DNA of 11,184 nt from NCBI GenBank assembly GCA_027022065.1, contig JALVZS010000070.1, positions 1 to 11,184 of the forward strand, written 5' to 3'. Each line of letters begins with the position of its first letter. Position 1 is the first letter of the stretch. Shown one piece after another: positions 7,818 to 11,184 of the stretch. The notes under the pieces are model-generated. The model was not told where the DNA came from, did no database searches, and saw only the letters and a program-made list of their open reading frames with translations. The translations under genes were made by a program, and so were the position numbers. The stretch comes from a bacterium. Lineage in GTDB: Bacteria; Thermosulfidibacterota; Thermosulfidibacteria; Thermosulfidibacterales; Thermosulfidibacteraceae.

Positions 7818-8753
7818 TCAGTTAAATAGGGAGCTAACAGACTCCTCATGATGTATGCGTCTTATAGCCTCACCCAAAAGCTCCGCTATGGACAGCACCT
7901 TAACCTTTGCCACCTCTTGCTTAAGAGGTATCGTATTTGTAACCACCACCTCCTTCAGGCTAGAATTTTCTATTCTTTCGCGGGCAGGACCAGAGAATAC
8001 GGGATGGGTAGCAGCAGCAAAAACCTCGTTAGCTCCTTCCTTGAGTAGGGCTTCTGCCGATTTTACAAGGGTCCCTGCAGTATCTATCATATCATCAAGT
8101 ATAAGGGCCTTCATCCCCTCCACATCACCTATCACGTGCATCACTTCGGCCACATTGGCCTGCTCCCTTCTTTTATCAATTATGGCAAGGGGCCAACCCA
8201 TAATCTTGGCAAACCTCCTGGCCCTCTCAACGCCTCCCGCATCGGGAGACACCACCACGAATTCCTCTCCTTTATACTCCTTGCTTATGTAATCAACAAA
8301 AATGGGAAAGGCCGCTAAATTGTCCACGGGTATGTTGAAAAAGCCCTGGATCTGTCCTGCATGGAGATCCACAGTAAGCACCCTGTCTGCCCCTGCCACT
8401 GTTATAAGATCAGCCACAAGCCTAGCACTTATGGGCACCCTGGGCATCACCTTTCTGTCCTGCCTGGCATAGCCAAAGTAGGGAATAACCGCCGTGATCC
8501 TTCCAGCAGAGGCCCTTTTAAAGGCATCTATCATAACTAGAAGCTCCATTAAGTTTTCATTAACAGGAGGGCAGGTAGGCTGGATGATGAAGACATCGTC
8601 CCCTCTAACGCTCTCCTTTATCTGAACATTAACTTCACCGTCACTGAACCTGCCAACAAAAGCGTCTCCCAATGGAATACCTAGGTACTTGCAAACAGCC
8701 TCCGCAAGCTCCCTATTGGCATTGCCAGAAAAAACCTTAAGAGCAATGGACAT
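7818..8753 (-). CDS. prs: Ribose-phosphate pyrophosphokinase (PRPP synthetase)
   Basis: Prs transfers diphosphate from ATP to ribose-5-phosphate to make PRPP, the precursor of purines, pyrimidines, histidine, tryptophan and NAD. The protein is 311 residues from ATG 8753, matching class I enzymes (about 310-320). The 23 in-frame residues farther upstream would read through the rpsU terminator and are rejected. Motifs: FSDGE (36-40), the ATP-binding flexible loop YARQDRK (95-101), metal-binding [12 protein letters not shown] (128-139), SPDAGG (169-174), DKRR (193-196) and the PRPP loop DDMIDTAGT (220-228). TAGGAAG directly precedes the ATG and GGGGG lies seven bases upstream. The start is only 25 bases from the rpsU terminator, leaving little room for a separate promoter, so expression may depend on read-through. 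It heads prs-rplY-pth-hppA. Confidence 0.97.
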   Translation of the reverse strand: MSIALKVFSGNANRELAEAVCKYLGIPLGDAFVGRFSDGEVNVQIKESVRGDDVFIIQPTCPPVNENLMELLVMIDAFKRASAGRITAVIPYFGYARQDRKVMPRVPISARLVADLITVAGADRVLTVDLHAGQIQGFFNIPVDNLAAFPIFVDYISKEYKGEEFVVVSPDAGGVERARRFAKIMGWPLAIIDKRREQANVAEVMHVIGDVEGMKALILDDMIDTAGTLVKSAEALLKEGANEVFAAATHPVFSGPARERIENSSLKEVVVTNTIPLKQEVAKVKVLSIAELLGEAIRRIHHEESVSSLFN

Positions 8754-8778
8754 CTTCCTACCCCCAACGGCAATTTGC

Positions 8779-8814
8779 AAAAAAAAGCGGGAACGGCTTA
8801 CACCGCCCCCGCTT
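8779..8814 (-). terminator. Strong intrinsic terminator after rpsU
   Basis: On the minus strand the arms AAGCGGG and CCCGCTT (8808-8814 and 8785-8791) form a stem continued inside by a CGG/CCG pairing (8803-8805 with 8794-8796). A run of eight T follows (8779-8786). This is a textbook Rho-independent terminator, 19 bases after the rpsU stop and only 25 bases before the prs start codon. Confidence 0.92.
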
Positions 8815-8832
8815 GTCCACAAAGGGAAGAGA

Positions 8833-9054
8833 CTAATACATTTCCATCATACGTCTCATCTTTTCCTGAAGCTTTCTTAACTTCTTCCTGGCTTTGAGAA
8901 GCTTTTTACGCCTTCTCTGGGTAGGCTTTTCATAGTACATGGCTTTCTTAATCTCTTTGATGAGGCCCTCCTTCTCTATCTTCTTCCTGAGCTTTTTCAG
9001 GGCCGCATCAATATCACCATCCACCACAACCGTAGCGTTTACAACTTTAGACAC
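8833..9054 (-). CDS. rpsU: Ribosomal protein bS21
   Basis: bS21 is a small basic protein of the 30S subunit near the anti-Shine-Dalgarno region, involved in initiation. The 73-residue product shows the family pattern: a short beta-rich N-terminus (VVNATVV), then long basic helices with [12 protein letters not shown] (20-31), [17 protein letters not shown] (43-59) and a methionine/arginine-rich end. The start is GTG at 9054, supported by GGGGGGAG seven bases upstream. No ATG gives a full-length product. It appears to be a single-gene transcript with a possible promoter in the 84-base gap after glcD and a strong terminator downstream. Confidence 0.95.
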   Translation of the reverse strand: MSKVVNATVVVDGDIDAALKKLRKKIEKEGLIKEIKKAMYYEKPTQRRRKKLLKARKKLRKLQEKMRRMMEMY

Positions 9055-9092
9055 CTACTATCTCCCCCCTTTCACCAAAATTTTCGGCAATA

Positions 9093-9120
9093 GGTTTAAT
9101 CAATCAGCCCCCAAAGTCAA
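9093..9120 (-). promoter_or_regulatory. Possible sigma70-type promoter of rpsU
   Basis: In the gap between glcD and rpsU the minus strand reads TTGACT (9115-9120), a 16-base spacer, then TAAACC (9093-9098). The -35 matches five of six consensus bases and the -10 only three. It would give a leader of about 30 bases. It is the best candidate in this gap, but weak. Confidence 0.35.
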
Positions 9121-9138
9121 TACTTAAGCCCACAAAAA

Positions 9139-10449
9139 TCAGAATTTTTTGCCCGGATTCATGATGTTGTCAGGATCAAAAGCTGCCTTAAGTCTGCGGT
9201 ACAAGTCCAAATGGGATGAAGGCACCTGCAGGCCCAGATATGGCCTCTTTGTAAGACCAATTCCGTGCTCCCCCGAAAGGACCCCTCCAAGGGCCACTGT
9301 TATTATGAAGACCTCTTTTGTGGCCTTCAGGGCCTTTTCCCACATGACGGGGTCGTCTTTATCTGTCATTATATTTACATGTATATTTCCATCGCCTGCG
9401 TGACCAAAGCACACTATCGGAATACCATACCTTTCTGAAACAGTCCTATAACCTTTAAGCGCATCCGCAAGTCTAGAAACAGGAACTGTAACATCCTCAT
9501 TTATCTTGGTAGGAGCTATGCTCATTAAAGAAGGCGATATGGCCCTTCTTGCCGCCCATACCTTCTCCTCTTCGGATTCCATGATTTCGGCCTTGTATTC
9601 GGCAAACAGCCCCTTTAGCACATCAACCTGCCTCTTCACACCCTCCTCAAAGCCGTCAACCTCAACCAGAATAACCGCCTCGGCCCATTCCGGAACATCT
9701 ATGCTTTTATACTTTCTAACGCACCGGATGCTGGTTATGTCCATTATCTCCAGTGCACTCGGAGAAAAGGAAAGGGACATCACCTTAGAAATCGCATCTC
9801 CCGCATCCTCAAGTTTTTTAAAAGCAACAAGCATGAAAGAGGCAGTCTCAGGCAGAGGCACAAGCTTCAAAAGCACCTTCGTAACTATCCCCAAGGTCCC
9901 CTCAGATCCCACAAAAACAGGTGTTATATTCAATCCCACCACCTTCTTTTTAACTCTTGCCATATTAGAGTAGATCTCCCCTGTTCCCAAAACCACTTCC
10001 AAGCCCTTAACGTAGTCTGCAGTCACTCCGTACTTAACCGCCCTTGGCCCTCCAGCGTTGGTGGCCACATTCCCCCCTATGGTGCAGCTTTCAAGGCTTG
10101 ATGGATCGGGAGGGTACATGAGGCCAAATTTTTTAACCGTTCTCTGTAGCTCTGCGGTGATAACACCTGGCTCCACAACCACCACCATATTTTTATCATC
10201 CACATCTAGGACATTCCTCATCTTTTCAAGGGAAACCACAACGCTACCCTTTAAAGGAACCGAGCCTCCCACAAAGCCTGTACCCCCGCCTCTTGGAACC
10301 ACCTTCAGATCTTTGCTTCTACAATAAAGAACCGCTTCCTTTACCTCCTCCACACTTTTCGGGAAAAAGACCCCTTCAGGTAGACCCCTCATACCTGTGG
10401 CATCGTAAGAATAAGCCTCCCTTATGGCCTCATCCTTGATCAGCTTCAT
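9139..10449 (-). CDS. glcD: FAD-linked 2-hydroxy-acid dehydrogenase, GlcD / D-lactate dehydrogenase family
   Basis: This enzyme oxidises a 2-hydroxy acid (glycolate, D-lactate or similar) to the 2-oxo acid through FAD, passing electrons to an iron-sulfur partner. From ATG 10449 it has 436 residues. The FAD-binding PCMH domain covers about 20-200: PRGGGTGFVGGS (52-63), PPDPSS (113-118), TIGGNVATNAGGPRAVKYG (123-141) and FVGSEGTLGI (179-188). The C-terminal oxidase domain carries NEDVTVP (317-323), H350 and H357 in GHAGDGNIHVN, SGEHGIG with H395, and a closing NPGKKF. The N-terminus is some residues shorter than in many relatives. An ATG eight codons upstream (10473) is possible; frames beyond it run into the divergent gene and look non-coding. 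Neither start has a Shine-Dalgarno, unlike nearly every other gene here. The natural partner is the divergent iron-sulfur gene to the right. Substrate is undetermined. Confidence 0.93.
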   Translation of the reverse strand: MKLIKDEAIREAYSYDATGMRGLPEGVFFPKSVEEVKEAVLYCRSKDLKVVPRGGGTGFVGGSVPLKGSVVVSLEKMRNVLDVDDKNMVVVVEPGVITAELQRTVKKFGLMYPPDPSSLESCTIGGNVATNAGGPRAVKYGVTADYVKGLEVVLGTGEIYSNMARVKKKVVGLNITPVFVGSEGTLGIVTKVLLKLVPLPETASFMLVAFKKLEDAGDAISKVMSLSFSPSALEIMDITSIRCVRKYKSIDVPEWAEAVILVEVDGFEEGVKRQVDVLKGLFAEYKAEIMESEEEKVWAARRAISPSLMSIAPTKINEDVTVPVSRLADALKGYRTVSERYGIPIVCFGHAGDGNIHVNIMTDKDDPVMWEKALKATKEVFIITVALGGVLSGEHGIGLTKRPYLGLQVPSSHLDLYRRLKAAFDPDNIMNPGKKF

Positions 10450-10458
10450 GGCTGGTAA

Positions 10459-10487
10459 TTGACATACCCCCATTGGAAACCTATAGC
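10459..10487 (+). promoter_or_regulatory. Promoter for the glcF-like gene, predicted to give leaderless mRNA
   Basis: TTGACA (10459-10464), a perfect -35 consensus, is followed after exactly 17 bases by TATAGC (10482-10487), matching four of six -10 bases but lacking the final T. With the standard seven-base step, transcription would begin at 10494, which is the A of the glcF-like ATG. No Shine-Dalgarno precedes that ATG, consistent with a leaderless message. Confidence 0.6.
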
Positions 10488-10489
10488 AA
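10461..10489 (-). promoter_or_regulatory. Candidate overlapping promoter for glcD
   Basis: On the minus strand TTGCTA (10484-10489), a 17-base spacer and TATGTC (10461-10466) form a weaker promoter-like pair (four and three consensus matches). It overlaps the plus-strand promoter almost base for base. The predicted start near 10454 leaves about five bases before the glcD ATG, again with no Shine-Dalgarno. Confidence 0.35.
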
Positions 10490-10493
10490 GAAC

Positions 10494-11184
10494 ATGGACT
10501 TTTCGGGCATATGCGTAAAGTGTGGAAAGTGCAAATCGGTATGCCCCACCTATGATATTTACAGAAACGAGGCCTTAAGCCCCAGGGGAAGGGTTCACCT
10601 GGCCCAGATAATACTAGAGGGAAAGCTCCCGAGAAACGCAGAAAAAGCACTGGAGAGCTGCACTCTGTGCCTTGCCTGCGAGGAAATATGTCCCCAGAAG
10701 GTTAAGATAACGGAGTTCATAACCAGAGCTAGAGCCAGAGTAAAAAAGGAAAAGCTTAAAAAAGCAGTAGTAACTATAGCATCAAAAGATACAGGAAGCA
10801 AAGGCTCCCCCACCTCCTCTAGGAAAACCTGCGTCCTTTTTGCAGGATGCGTTGTGTCAAAGGTGTTGCCCCATGTAGAGAGAGAGTCTTTAAGGCTGCT
10901 TAACGATGCAGGCTACAGCGTTATCCCCCTTGAGGGAAGCGTATGCTGCGGATTCCCCTTTTACGCAGTGGGTAAGGAAGCTGATGACTTCATTGAAAAG
11001 AACAAAAAGACCCTAGAGAAAGCAGAGGAAGTGATAACCTGCTGCTCCACATGCGCATCCTACATGAAGAAAACTAGGCAAGGGAAAGTCAGAGACATAG
11101 CGGAAGTGATAGTAGAATACGCCCAAATAATCACTCCAAAGCTTCAGTACACAAACACCCGCTTTGCCTTTCATATACCTTGCC
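10494..11184 (+). CDS. glcF: GlcF-like iron-sulfur electron-transfer subunit with CCG domain, cut by the window edge
   Basis: I translated 230 residues from ATG 10494 with no stop before the window end. Two ferredoxin-type [4Fe-4S] motifs open it: C7, C10, C13 and C17 (CVKCGKCKSVCP), then C56, C59, C62 and C66 (CTLCLACEEICP). SPRGRVHLAQ (29-38) between them matches GlcF. After a short lysine-rich linker comes the first cysteine-rich CCG domain, with C119 in FAGC, C151-C152 in VCCGFPF and C183, C184, C187 in TCCSTC. Such proteins take electrons from a GlcD-like flavoprotein to the quinone pool or another carrier. It is the only plus-strand gene here and diverges from glcD, whereas glcD and glcF normally run the same way. 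The upstream frame stays open, but no better start or Shine-Dalgarno is seen; a TTG at 10473 is the alternative. The call as a glycolate oxidase subunit rather than a related Fe-S oxidoreductase is likely but not certain. Confidence 0.85.
   Translation, partial: MDFSGICVKCGKCKSVCPTYDIYRNEALSPRGRVHLAQIILEGKLPRNAEKALESCTLCLACEEICPQKVKITEFITRARARVKKEKLKKAVVTIASKDTGSKGSPTSSRKTCVLFAGCVVSKVLPHVERESLRLLNDAGYSVIPLEGSVCCGFPFYAVGKEADDFIEKNKKTLEKAEEVITCCSTCASYMKKTRQGKVRDIAEVIVEYAQIITPKLQYTNTRFAFHIPC

Noticed and set aside
8766-8797. Repeated AACGGC and the small palindrome GCAATTTGC around the rpsU terminator
   Set aside because: Six-base repeats and a nine-base palindrome are expected by chance, and I could not build a convincing antiterminator from them.
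8754-8822. Upstream extension of prs by 23 codons
   Set aside because: It runs through the rpsU terminator and its T-run. The ATG at 8753 gives the usual PRPP synthetase length.
10450-10650. Upstream extension of glcD by 67 codons, and a 72-codon minus frame at 10595-10813
   Set aside because: Both lie opposite the iron-sulfur gene with its two intact cysteine motifs, and the extra residues resemble no GlcD N-terminus.
1-11184. Mobile elements, CRISPR arrays, toxin-antitoxin or defence genes
   Set aside because: No transposase, integrase, regularly spaced repeats or defence motifs were seen. All space is taken by housekeeping genes with short gaps.

Overview
The window looks like part of a bacterial chromosome carrying core housekeeping genes. 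It is packed with genes, has moderate G+C, and gives lysine/glutamate/arginine-rich proteins. Gene content (a K+-dependent-type membrane pyrophosphatase, a long adenylosuccinate lyase, and the order prs, rplY, pth) suggests an anaerobic and possibly thermophilic Gram-negative lineage. The species cannot be named from the sequence alone. No mobile element, CRISPR array, tRNA or rRNA is visible, and no gap without a gene exceeds about 100 bases.

Layout from right to left along the minus strand. At the right edge a divergent pair, glcD (minus) and a glcF-like iron-sulfur gene (plus, cut by the window end), are separated by only 44 bases. That gap holds overlapping promoter-like elements on both strands. 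Left of glcD comes rpsU (ribosomal protein bS21), followed by a strong intrinsic terminator. Next is prs (PRPP synthetase), rplY (bL25/CTC), pth (peptidyl-tRNA hydrolase) and hppA (membrane pyrophosphatase), tightly spaced and probably co-transcribed. A second hairpin terminator follows hppA. Then comes purB, nfi (endonuclease V), an aspartate-type aminotransferase and a LeuA/homocitrate-synthase-family gene cut by the left edge. These four are also tightly spaced.

Functionally, prs makes PRPP and purB carries out two steps of purine synthesis. rplY, pth and rpsU serve translation. hppA removes pyrophosphate released by biosynthesis while energising the membrane. GlcD with the iron-sulfur protein would oxidise a 2-hydroxy acid such as glycolate or D-lactate.

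I see no clearly undescribed multi-gene system. The points most worth following up are: (1) the divergent glcD/glcF promoter, whose predicted plus-strand start falls on the A of the ATG, suggesting leaderless mRNA; (2) the LeuA-family enzyme with methionine at the position of a normally conserved subdomain histidine; (3) a beta-clamp-binding-like motif at the extreme C-terminus of endonuclease V; and (4) intrinsic terminators placed just before the ribosome binding regions of purB and prs.
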